NCBI GenBank assembly: GCA_025463135.1
Contig: JAOAPY010000043.1
Span: 17,356 to 81,355 of the forward strand
Direction: 5' to 3'
DNA length: 64,000 nt
Origin: Acidobacteriota bacterium
GTDB lineage: Bacteria; Acidobacteriota; Blastocatellia; Pyrinomonadales; Pyrinomonadaceae
Shown: positions 17,985-25,992 of the stretch, piece by piece
Layout of the letters: each line of letters begins with the position of its first letter
Position numbering within the stretch: position 1 is the first letter of the stretch
Translations under genes and position numbers: made by a program
Notes under the pieces: model-generated
What the model saw: only the letters and a program-made list of their open reading frames with translations
What the model was told of the DNA's origin: nothing
The model's database searches: none

Positions 17985-19531
17985 GCGTCCTTCGAGATGT
18001 CCACACCCGCCTGGTTAAGCTGCGCCTCGACCTGGCCCAACCAACTTCGCAGGAACTCTGAAAGGCGTGAACTCGGCTCTTGGTCGTCGGTAGTCCTCTT
18101 GTTCTTAAAAACTGGGCGCAGAGACCGCGCCAGTTGCGCCTTGAAGCCCTCAAGTCTTACCGCAGCTGTACGTTCGATCTCGTCCTCAAGCTCTCGTCTC
18201 TCGCTCGCCCCGGCCAGTTTCTCTTCGTCAAGTGCTTGCTGCACCTCTTCCCTCTCATGGGCCAGAGAACGCGAAAGCGCCTCAGCAGTCTGTTGAGCTT
18301 TCCGGGTCGACGCAAGCTCGGCCTCAAGCCGTGAAATCGCTGCCCGTAGACCGTCCGCCTTGAGTCTAATTTGTTTGAGTTCGGATTCAAGCTGGTCCTT
18401 ACCCGCCTCTGAGTTTTCCAACGCTTGAAGCATTTGCTCTAGTAGTTCAATTTCGCTTGTCACATAACGAACGTCGTTCTGCAATAGCTCAACACTGGAG
18501 TTTCGCAGCTTAACTTCAGTTTGCTTGCGAGTTATTAGTGCGGTCACAGCGGAACGGAATGACTCTTCGAAAGCAGAATCTGGCGTGCCAGCCTCAGGTA
18601 CAGGCGCCTCTGATGTTGAAGCATCTGGTAAAGCGTCTGTCGTTACTTGCTGAGCAGTCGTGCGAGTCTCGTCGAGGTCAGGTGCGACATTATCTAAATT
18701 GGACACGCCTCGTTGGTCCACATCGCTCGGAGAAGGCAAACGGCGAGTCATCTCTGAAGGTACTTCTGCAGTCAGCTTCGCCAGCTCCGTCTTCCATTGC
18801 TGAGGAAAGTCTTTCGCTATCTCCTTCACCTTTTTCGTCACAAGTTCCCGATCAGCAATATCTATGCTGATGCGTTTCACATTTGATAGAGCCCACCTAG
18901 AAAAATCATACGCAGGACGCTGACTCTTCTTCGCCTTTCCCCCATCCGGCTCAGTCATGGCCTCAACAAAACCCGCCATCAAAACTCGCATCAGAGGCTC
19001 TTCCGGCTCGTCGAAATAAACCCACTCTTTATTTCCGAAACGGCCTCGAAGCAGCTCCTTTTTTTCCTTTGACAGTTGTGGCCAGAAGTCCTCCTCCTTG
19101 CCTTTCTTGCCTCTTGAAATCAGACCTTGGAGTATGTATGCGGCGCTTCGGCGGTCGGTTCGCGCGACCTTGTCCGCAACGGCTGCTTGTCTAGTTTGAC
19201 TTTTCTCCGAGGTTAGCTTGAGCAACTCGGAAACGAGTTGATCTTTTCTATCCGCTGGCAAACTCTGCCAGTGTTTCTCAAACAGAGACTCAACAATTGG
19301 GATCGGCAGATCCTGCGCCAGTGAAAGGATGTTGCCTAGCTCCGCTTGGGTAGATGTGGGAGAGAGCAGAGCCGCAGCCATCATCTCCTCCGCAGCTTTC
19401 GCCGATTCGGGTGGCCATGTCCGTTTTCCACGCGAGACCTCAATCAGAGCGTGCAGCTTGGACAGTGTGGTGTCGTCAGTTGCAACTTGCGCAGTAGAGG
19501 TTGGTTCCGCCGCGACGTTCGATTCAATCAT
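17981..19531 (-). CDS. Coiled-coil protein of the defence array
   Basis: The protein has 516 aa. The N-terminal half (to about 270) is helical with no recognised domain. An acidic, low-complexity linker of Pro/Thr/Ala/Asp residues covers about 260-310. A long coiled coil rich in Glu, Leu, Arg and Gln spans about 337-455, and a short helical tail follows. It has no signal peptide. Its start overlaps the 990-aa gene by 8 nt and its end overlaps the Hsp70-like start, so the three are coupled. A partner or nucleotide-exchange role for the Hsp70-like protein is possible but only inferred from gene order. Confidence 0.75.
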   Translation of the reverse strand: MIESNVAAEPTSTAQVATDDTTLSKLHALIEVSRGKRTWPPESAKAAEEMMAAALLSPTSTQAELGNILSLAQDLPIPIVESLFEKHWQSLPADRKDQLVSELLKLTSEKSQTRQAAVADKVARTDRRSAAYILQGLISRGKKGKEEDFWPQLSKEKKELLRGRFGNKEWVYFDEPEEPLMRVLMAGFVEAMTEPDGGKAKKSQRPAYDFSRWALSNVKRISIDIADRELVTKKVKEIAKDFPQQWKTELAKLTAEVPSEMTRRLPSPSDVDQRGVSNLDNVAPDLDETRTTAQQVTTDALPDASTSEAPVPEAGTPDSAFEESFRSAVTALITRKQTEVKLRNSSVELLQNDVRYVTSEIELLEQMLQALENSEAGKDQLESELKQIRLKADGLRAAISRLEAELASTRKAQQTAEALSRSLAHEREEVQQALDEEKLAGASERRELEDEIERTAAVRLEGFKAQLARSLRPVFKNKRTTDDQEPSSRLSEFLRSWLGQVEAQLNQAGVDISKDA

Positions 19532-22496
19532 GGAGCAGTGCCTCCTCTAACTCGATGTCTTTCTCATGTGGTGTAATGTCTGACAAGCCGAGAGAATCTT
19601 TGTCAGAGTCATAATCGCTGTTGTTTCCACTAAGCTTGCTAAGAACGATATGCAGTTTACCCCAGTGACTGCCTAGTTGGCCCACCAGCTTCTGAGACTC
19701 AGAAAAGAATTGCGGATGATGGGTGTGAAAAAAGATCATCAAGCGCAACGCCGAAGCAATTTCCCAAACGAGCCCCTCAACCGCCACATTGCAGGTCAAC
19801 TCAAGATCCCTAATCGAGCTAAAGAAGTACTCATTAGATTTCTCAACACTGTGGTTGCTGCGGCCTTCGAGGGCATAGTGGTAGTCTTCAGCCGCTTTGG
19901 TTAGGATCTGCCCACCTTGCAATCGACCAATTCTGCTTTGTCTAGCGGCTTGCCAGCGCTGCCGCCTGCAGTGACCGGTCCATTCCACGACCATGCGCTT
20001 GTAATCGCCGAAGCTTCTGCGGTTCCGTAAAGCTCTTATGACTTGCGCGCAGTTGTTGCGCCAGCGCCAGTTCGGCGTGCTTCTGGATTTGGCGATGACG
20101 CGACGCAGTTGAGGCCTGCGACTAAGCAGTAGAGCTGCCATGGCTGGGTTGACGTGCCTATCCTCCTCGACAAAATAACGAGCCTCAACATACCAAGTCA
20201 GCGAGCTGCGCAGATCCCCCTCCAGGAGATTAGAGAGTTCCTCCGACCCTTGCTGCCAATCTAAGATCCGGGCACAGATTTCATAGAAAAGCAGGAAGAC
20301 ATGCAATTGCTCTGGAATCACCAGACCCTGGAGCGAGAAAGGCTTCACAGGCTTCGAGTGCATGTCCCTCATGGCATTAAGAACGACCCGTAGATCGTGT
20401 GGAACACACTCAATCCAAGAACCAAATTCCTCGTCAGGGTCATCGAAAAGTCGTTTCTCGATCAACCTGTCATGGAGAAAAACGATGTCTGAGCAAACAA
20501 CTCGATCGTGAGAAACCCGAACTGCTAAGCGCCCTGCGAGACGGGCGCGCGTTTGGAAAGCATCTCTAATCGAATCGGTTGATACTTCAAGCCGGGAGTT
20601 GCGAGGGACGGGTCCCAGGTCGATGCACTTCACAAAACCTTGCCGGTCCGCAACCCCAAGATCAATTCTTCGGCCGCACTCCGCCGAAGACAGCGAAAGA
20701 GAGACAGTCGAGCGGTCCCTCAGACGATCCTGCCAGACTACTTGTCCTTGAACGATATCGCCTTGAACCGTAAATCTGTGAACTGCCCCAGCAACGTGAA
20801 AGCTAACCGAATTCTGGTATGTGATCTGTCCATCGACGAAATCCAACTTTGGAGGGACTCGCCACTGTCCAGGCCCAATTCTTTCGACGGAGATCTGCTG
20901 CCACTCTGCCCGGAATTTGTCGCCTGGTTCAAGCTCGATAATCAGCGACTGGTCAGGACCATTGAGGCCTATGGGCCACACGAGTTTGGCCTTCGGTAGA
21001 AGGACGTAATCTATTGGGCTTTGCCAAAAGCCTTTCGGAGTTCTTCCCTTAGGCTCAATGTAGATTCGGCCTTGGAGCGGTGGCGAGCCTAACGGTAGAT
21101 GAAAAGTGTCTTGTGAACGGTACAAATGCTCGGGTACTCGATGCTGCCTGGTACCGTCCTCCTGAATTAACACATACCTCTCCGCAAAACCGAGGTTCCA
21201 GTGCTCGATCCTGATTTCCGGCAGTTCCCCGACGAACGCATTGGTCGTATGGGGCAACGGAGGGATCGAGGAGACGAAGCTCAATTCCGGAAAACACTCA
21301 GACACCGAGTCGCCTACCGCGAAACCAATCGACGGCAGCTCAAAACCAGGTGGCAGATCACAATCAAAGACCTTCATGACTAAATGATGAAAACCTGGCA
21401 AGTAGAGATCACCTAAAACCTCGATCACAAACTCCTCAGGAATAGACTCTGCTTCCGGCAAGGCAACAAGGTGTCGGCCCGCCCGAACCTTTCGCATGTT
21501 AGAGTCGATCGAAGATATCTCAAGGCTGCCGTCGTTATTGCGAAACACTGCCCACGATCGCTCTTCAGGCCGCCAGGGCACCATCTTCCAAGTCTCAGTT
21601 TTACCGCTAGGATAAACAATCTTGCCGCCCAGCGAGCCTCCAAAGTCATGCTCCTTGAGCATGTATCGCTTAGCTCTGACTTTGGTGCCGTCGAGCCACT
21701 GATATCTGCCTTCTAGTCCTTTCTCGGAGAACTCAAGTGCCAACCTGAGATTGATTCTGTCCAAAACAAATCTAGGCATCGGGAGGTTGTCAGAGCTTGC
21801 GGCAACTGACGGGAGGCGCGCCATCACCATTCGTATTTTCTTCACCGTCAGCCTAAAGCGAGGCATTAACGTCGAAACGTCAGATTCGTCGAATATACCC
21901 TTTTCGAGGTTGCTGATAATCCGTGCCACGTCTCGACAGTACTCCCAGCCGTTAGTTCGCAAGAAGCTTTTGAGCCAAGGTGACTGCACCGTGGTCTTAT
22001 CGCAGCCCTCCCTGTAATCACTTTCTGAAAACCGAATGCCGTAGGTGCGGATGAGTTCGACAAAGAAGGCGGCGAAAGCGTTCCCCAGTCTGGCCGGCAC
22101 TCCTGCCTGTAGCATGATTGGTCTGACGTAGCGGAAAGGTCCGGGGAGATCTTCAACGTAAAAGTGTCGGCTTAGCAGCCTAAGGATCGGTCCTCCAATT
22201 TCTTCCTGCCAGAGATTGACGTCTTGCAAGGGGCGGCCGAATAACTTGTGAAGCACTTGCCAACGAAAGCCTTCTTCGATTTCATCGGGTGAGTAGTAGG
22301 CTAAATTCACGACAACAACTGCTAAGGCCGCACAAATCTCGTCATCCCAGCCCGCACGCCCAGTGTACTTACCCACCGAGGGAGCCAGTTCACTGATCTC
22401 GTGTTCTGAAACCTCTAGGTCGCCGACGAACCCTACATCACGGAACCGGCTAATCCACTCCTGTCCGCGGGTCTTTATTGTAGCCAGGTCGTACAA
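19524..22496 (-). CDS. Large unknown protein at the head of the defence array
   Basis: The protein has 990 aa. The N-terminal part (about 1-230) is helical and the middle (about 260-700) is beta-rich with many Trp, Tyr and Pro residues. The C-terminal 270 residues are helical and basic around 850-890. No ATPase, nuclease or transmembrane signature is visible. The start is TTG 22496 with GGAG six bases upstream, which decides the start. Position and size recall the large E. coli YjiT/STY4851-type proteins, which also sit in restriction islands, but I could not verify this and hold it loosely. As the first large gene of the operon it may be the recognition or scaffold subunit. Confidence 0.75.
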   Translation of the reverse strand: MYDLATIKTRGQEWISRFRDVGFVGDLEVSEHEISELAPSVGKYTGRAGWDDEICAALAVVVVNLAYYSPDEIEEGFRWQVLHKLFGRPLQDVNLWQEEIGGPILRLLSRHFYVEDLPGPFRYVRPIMLQAGVPARLGNAFAAFFVELIRTYGIRFSESDYREGCDKTTVQSPWLKSFLRTNGWEYCRDVARIISNLEKGIFDESDVSTLMPRFRLTVKKIRMVMARLPSVAASSDNLPMPRFVLDRINLRLALEFSEKGLEGRYQWLDGTKVRAKRYMLKEHDFGGSLGGKIVYPSGKTETWKMVPWRPEERSWAVFRNNDGSLEISSIDSNMRKVRAGRHLVALPEAESIPEEFVIEVLGDLYLPGFHHLVMKVFDCDLPPGFELPSIGFAVGDSVSECFPELSFVSSIPPLPHTTNAFVGELPEIRIEHWNLGFAERYVLIQEDGTRQHRVPEHLYRSQDTFHLPLGSPPLQGRIYIEPKGRTPKGFWQSPIDYVLLPKAKLVWPIGLNGPDQSLIIELEPGDKFRAEWQQISVERIGPGQWRVPPKLDFVDGQITYQNSVSFHVAGAVHRFTVQGDIVQGQVVWQDRLRDRSTVSLSLSSAECGRRIDLGVADRQGFVKCIDLGPVPRNSRLEVSTDSIRDAFQTRARLAGRLAVRVSHDRVVCSDIVFLHDRLIEKRLFDDPDEEFGSWIECVPHDLRVVLNAMRDMHSKPVKPFSLQGLVIPEQLHVFLLFYEICARILDWQQGSEELSNLLEGDLRSSLTWYVEARYFVEEDRHVNPAMAALLLSRRPQLRRVIAKSRSTPNWRWRNNCAQVIRALRNRRSFGDYKRMVVEWTGHCRRQRWQAARQSRIGRLQGGQILTKAAEDYHYALEGRSNHSVEKSNEYFFSSIRDLELTCNVAVEGLVWEIASALRLMIFFHTHHPQFFSESQKLVGQLGSHWGKLHIVLSKLSGNNSDYDSDKDSLGLSDITPHEKDIELEEALLHD

Positions 22497-22662
22497 CTAC
22501 GTCTCCAGTAAGAGTAAACAGCACGCAATTCAACAACACGATGAGACGATCCTTTGGCTCGTTAGTCAAAAGACCCGTGGAATTTTTCCGCACCAAGCGG
22601 AGCGCCTGTGCTAGCCAATCGGAGAAGACATGATAGCGGTAAGGCGCACGCCCAAATCCCAA
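22450..22662 (-). CDS. Possible 70-aa leader protein at the operon head
   Basis: This small frame begins with TTG at 22662. GGAGAG lies six bases upstream (22669-22674) and a sigma-70-like promoter lies just before it. It overlaps the start of the 990-aa gene by 46 nt in another frame. The middle, DWLAQALRLVRKNSTGLL and LIVLLNCVLFTLTGD, looks protein-like with a hydrophobic helix; the tail is less convincing. It may be a real small protein coupled to the big gene or just leader sequence. Confidence 0.35.
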   Translation of the reverse strand: MGFGRAPYRYHVFSDWLAQALRLVRKNSTGLLTNEPKDRLIVLLNCVLFTLTGDVVVRPGYNKDPRTGVD

Positions 22663-22690
22663 TTACCGCTCTCCTGCAACCCTGGAGAAA

Positions 22691-22718
22691 TCAATATTCT
22701 CTAGGTGACAACCATCAA
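22691..22718 (-). promoter_or_regulatory. Possible sigma-70-like promoter of the defence operon
   Basis: On the minus strand TTGATG (22718-22713) and TATTGA (22696-22691) are separated by 16 bp. They lie about 30 nt before the TTG of the possible leader gene. Both hexamers are imperfect, so this is a weak call supported mainly by position. Confidence 0.3.
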
Positions 22719-23180
22719 GCGCGACCCATTGCCTTAAGTATTCGTCGCGGGTGCGGATTAATCCGAGCGCGTTCATCGTCGTTCATGGTGAACCCTCCAA
22801 TTCCGTTCAGCTTAGCACCCGTCGGGCTACCCCGCGCATTAGGGAAGCAGCCGAAGCGCAACTACATCGAGTTGGTGAATTGAATTCATCTGTAATCTCC
22901 GTTATCGAGACGACGCGTTTCTATTCGACTCTCCCCCCATCATCCGATAACAGCAGATTTCGTCCTCCCCAGGAAGGCGCCTGGACGGTTGCCCTCGCTC
23001 GCTTCCCTCCCGCTCGGCGCGCTTCGCAGGGCAACACTTCGCTGACGCTCTCGCTGCCCAGTTGCTGATTCTCTCCAGCGATCAAAAATTAAGCGGAAGC
23101 CAAGGCAATGGACACTTTCGAACAAATCGAAGGGTCAGGGGAGATCCGTCTTCCAAAAGACAAAACTCTGAAAACAGCTA
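22719..23180. other. Divergent intergenic region
   Basis: This stretch of about 460 bp separates the minus-strand array from the plus-strand primase-like gene. I see no convincing gene in it. A plus-strand frame starting at ATG 23108 has a passable ribosome site (GGAAG), but it is in a different frame from the primase-like protein and loses protein character. Promoters for both directions are probably here. Confidence 0.5.
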
Positions 23181-24449
23181 ATGGAGTTCTCACTGAGAAC
23201 TCAGCATCGAGGACAAATGTCAGTTCATATTTCTACCAACCAATGCAGGATCCTCAACTTTCCGCAGCGGCAACGAATCGCTATCAACGGCTTTTGTCGA
23301 GTCAACAAACACCGACGATGCCGGGTTTGCAGGAAACCCGACTGGTGCGGTTTCACCTCCGACGAACAGACCTCCATTTGCATGCGGATCAGCAATGGCT
23401 CCAAGGGCACTGCTCGCAATGGCGGCAATATTTTCCACCACAACCGTCTCTTCCTGGTTGCCAGCCCTCGATTAGCCAGAAAGCAAGCGCCGCCTCCAAT
23501 TGAAATCGCTCCAATCGAGGTTCGAAATGCGGTATACCAAGAACTGATTCGAAGGTCGCCTGCTCTGAAGTGCTATTCCCAGCTTATCCATGGACCAGGA
23601 GGGCTCTTATCAAGAGGACTGCGTGAACCAGAAGCCCAAAACTACGGGGCTCTTCCTCGCACGCAGAAGGAACGTGCGAGTCTGGCTAGTACACTGAACC
23701 AATTTGTTAAGGTCAGGTTTCCTGAGTACGCGCGTCGGAGTACGCTCGTTGCCATAATCGGTGTGCCAGGATTTTCGCAAGACGAAGCAGGCAACGTTCA
23801 ATTATGGAGACCACATAACTACAACATGCCGCTGCTAGTCATCCCCTACCGTGACGATCAAAGCCGAATCCAAGCCTGCCAACTCCGGCTTCATCAAAAC
23901 GATCTTCGCACCGGCGAAAAGAAATACCGATGGCTCGCATGCCCGTTTCCATTTCGGGGCGCGAGTTCGGGGACGCCAATCCACTTCACCTTTAAGCCGG
24001 CTGATTTGTTGTCGGGGAAAACGGTCATCATTACCGAAGGAGCTCTCAAAGCTGAGGTCCTGATATGTCTCAGACCGAAGGCGCGCGTTATTGCTACCAG
24101 CGGCGTTAGCTGCTCCCACGGGGAAATTATCGAGGCGGCCCGCCCTTATAACGCGCTAATCGCCTTTGACGCTGACTATAAAACCAACCCAGCAGTGGCA
24201 CGGCAACTCGCCCGACTGATTGCAGCCAGGGAACAGGACATCGCGGTCCGCAACCTCAAAGCCACTACGAGAATCGTCACCTGGCAACGATACAAAGGGA
24301 TTGATGACGCCATTCTTGCCAACACCTCAATCGAGACAGTGAATATTCTTCAATGGATTTCGACTCTCGAAGGGAGAGCGCGCAAGGAAGTGCAAGAAGT
24401 CTGGGAACACATGCGGTACAGGCCGGCACCAGTTACACCGACCAATTAG
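23181..24449 (+). CDS. Primase-like protein: zinc ribbon plus DUF3854/TOPRIM-like domain
   Basis: The protein has up to 422 aa. C47, C50, C56 and C67 form a zinc ribbon like those of mobile-element primases, with the KPDWC pattern. The C-terminal half has TVIITEGALKAEV, ATSGVSCSHG and NALIAFDADYKTN, which is the TOPRIM-like pattern of DUF3854 proteins found in phage and plasmid replication genes. No helicase domain is attached. The start is uncertain: ATG 23181 has no ribosome site, while ATG 23217 has GAGG close by. The gene stands alone on the plus strand between the array and the integrase region. It is likely a replication relic or functional gene of the island. Confidence 0.75.
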   Translation: MEFSLRTQHRGQMSVHISTNQCRILNFPQRQRIAINGFCRVNKHRRCRVCRKPDWCGFTSDEQTSICMRISNGSKGTARNGGNIFHHNRLFLVASPRLARKQAPPPIEIAPIEVRNAVYQELIRRSPALKCYSQLIHGPGGLLSRGLREPEAQNYGALPRTQKERASLASTLNQFVKVRFPEYARRSTLVAIIGVPGFSQDEAGNVQLWRPHNYNMPLLVIPYRDDQSRIQACQLRLHQNDLRTGEKKYRWLACPFPFRGASSGTPIHFTFKPADLLSGKTVIITEGALKAEVLICLRPKARVIATSGVSCSHGEIIEAARPYNALIAFDADYKTNPAVARQLARLIAAREQDIAVRNLKATTRIVTWQRYKGIDDAILANTSIETVNILQWISTLEGRARKEVQEVWEHMRYRPAPVTPTN

Positions 24450-24520
24450 GATCATCCTCGCGATTCAGATGAATCAAAGATTGCGAAAATGCCCTCGGAG
24501 TTTTGTGTATAGAGTGGAAG

Positions 24521-24581
24521 TAGGCGGTTTCAGCCTAATGAGCCTGAGTATTCTTGTGTATTGATAGGCGGTTTCAGCCTA
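24521..24581. repeat. Two copies of a 17-bp palindrome
   Basis: TAGGCGGTTTCAGCCTA occurs at 24521-24537 and 24565-24581. Each copy is an inverted repeat (TAGGC/GCCTA) preceded by a similar TTGTGTAT stretch. The pair lies just downstream of the primase-like gene and could be protein-binding sites such as iterons, or a terminator. Only two copies are present, so it is not a CRISPR array. Confidence 0.6.
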
Positions 24582-24737
24582 TACATAATCAGATTCTAAA
24601 TGCCTTCTTCACTCTACTTTTTTAAAAGACAGGTGGAATCGGTAAGGTGCGGGGTTTCCCCCCAATGGCTAAGTCGTAAATTGCGGGGATTTCACGCAGT
24701 GGTCGCCAATTCGAGCGCCGGTGTGAACACTATTCAG

Positions 24738-25367
24738 CTAGGCCACCATGATGTCAGTTCCTGGTATGACCTTGAATCCGAGCGAGGCATAATATTTTTT
24801 CAGTTTCGCTAGACTCCTCTTATGATCTCTGCTGAGCTTTCCGATCTGCATCTTTCTGCGCCAAGCAGGATCGTCCAGTTCCGCACCCTCGAATTGTAAG
24901 GGAAAACACTTTAGGGCCACGACGCCGCACCCGTGAGCATACTGTTGCAAACACCGCCGCAGGCACTCCAGTCCAATGTTATTCCCTCTAAACTCTGGAA
25001 GAATTTCAATGCGATCAATGATAAGTAGGTTCAAATCGATAATGTAATCGCCCAGGATTTCTTCCAAATCTGATTTGAATTCCTTAGTGTCATGATCGAT
25101 TAGGGCTGAATAGAACGGCTCTGTTTCTCCCCGAATATCAAAAAGGTCAAAGAGACCAATATTCGTTTCGAGTATGGCACCCATATCCAGATAGTAGAGT
25201 CGGACTTTACCCACGAGCGTGTCCTCATCGCTCGTTTCCTCATAACAGCTAATAGTGCCCTCAATAGAGGTTGCGTAATCCTCGATCTCGTCTCCGGTAG
25301 TCGTTGACGAACTAAAGTGGATCTGCACGTCAGAAACTGTCCGCGCTGTTGTTGCGGTGTTACTCAT
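24738..25367 (-). CDS. GNAT-family N-acetyltransferase
   Basis: The protein has 209 aa. The central IIDRIEILPEFRGNNIGLEC matches motif A of GNAT enzymes (the R/Q-x-x-G-x-G/A acetyl-CoA loop, here RGNNIG). The C-terminal LKKYYASLGFKVIPG matches motif B. The N-terminal 100 residues are acidic and unlike common GNATs. The ATG at 25367 has GGAGAAA eight bases upstream. It is flanked by the primase-like gene and the excisionase gene, on the opposite strand to both. The substrate is unknown. GNATs occur as toxins, resistance enzymes or anti-restriction functions on islands, but no antitoxin partner is seen. Confidence 0.7.
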   Translation of the reverse strand: MSNTATTARTVSDVQIHFSSSTTTGDEIEDYATSIEGTISCYEETSDEDTLVGKVRLYYLDMGAILETNIGLFDLFDIRGETEPFYSALIDHDTKEFKSDLEEILGDYIIDLNLLIIDRIEILPEFRGNNIGLECLRRCLQQYAHGCGVVALKCFPLQFEGAELDDPAWRRKMQIGKLSRDHKRSLAKLKKYYASLGFKVIPGTDIMVA

Positions 25368-25741
25368 TTGTTTGTTTCTCCCGTTCGAATGGAACTTTCA
25401 AGAGCGCCGGTCTTTGACCGGCTGTGATCGGCTAGCACATTCCGTGCCAGTTCATCAGCTCCCTCGACAGCAGAGAGAAGAAGCGGAAATTGCAGGAAAA
25501 ACCAATGGTGAGCTTGAACACGGATCCAAAAAGCAAGTCCCATAGCGGGTTTTCCCCGCACACCGAATCAGCCCACTTCCTAGATCGAGGCTTTTAACCT
25601 CCGTGCCTGAAGGTCGAGCGACCCTTCCCTAACCCAAAAGCTCCGCTTATCAGGTGCCGGGCTTCTCCAACGGCCAAGAAGAAAAGGGGCGGCTGGTTAA
25701 ATCCGAATTTCAGATTAACCAGAAAGATGGAGGACAAACAG
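25368..25741. other. Intergenic region with a GC-rich hairpin
   Basis: This region of about 370 bp lies between the divergent GNAT and excisionase genes. A short hairpin GCGGG/CCCGC with a TTTTC loop is at 25545-25559. I see no further gene. Promoters in both directions would be expected here. Confidence 0.45.
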
Positions 25742-25975
25742 ATGAATGAATCACTTCTTATGAGCTTTGAAGAGGCCGCACGGTTACTCGGAGGGCTACA
25801 CCCAAACACTCTGCGCCAGCGTAAGGCGGGCACGGAGAACCTTACACACGTTACAGGTTTCGGCAGGCGAATAATGCTGCTTCGGGAAGAAGTTAACGCT
25901 CTGATTGAGCTGAAGATTTCCCAAGCACATGCCGGTGAAAGAGATCGTCGGAAAATTCTTCGTATGGTGAGCTAG
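25742..25975 (+). CDS. Excisionase-like helix-turn-helix protein
   Basis: The protein has 77 aa. SFEEAARLLGGLHPNTLRQR is a MerR/excisionase-type helix-turn-helix, followed by a short wing (TGFGRRIMLL) and a basic tail. ATG 25742 is chosen because GGAGG lies eight bases upstream; an ATG 15 bases earlier overlaps that ribosome site. It ends 17 nt before the integrase gene, so the two form an xis-int pair. It probably binds att sites and sets the direction of recombination, or regulates the integrase. Confidence 0.8.
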   Translation: MNESLLMSFEEAARLLGGLHPNTLRQRKAGTENLTHVTGFGRRIMLLREEVNALIELKISQAHAGERDRRKILRMVS

Positions 25976-25992
25976 TCCAAGGAGGAGCCATC

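Noticed and set aside
1..22662. Classical DISARM or BREX
   Set aside because: No methyltransferase, PglZ or BrxL-type gene is visible, and several genes do not belong to those systems.
23108..23503. 131-aa frame ahead of the primase-like gene
   Set aside because: It overlaps the zinc-ribbon frame and loses protein character after about 35 residues. It could be a leader but is not supported as a gene.
24521..24581. CRISPR-like array near the primase gene
   Set aside because: Only two repeat copies, a single 27-bp spacer-like segment and no cas genes.
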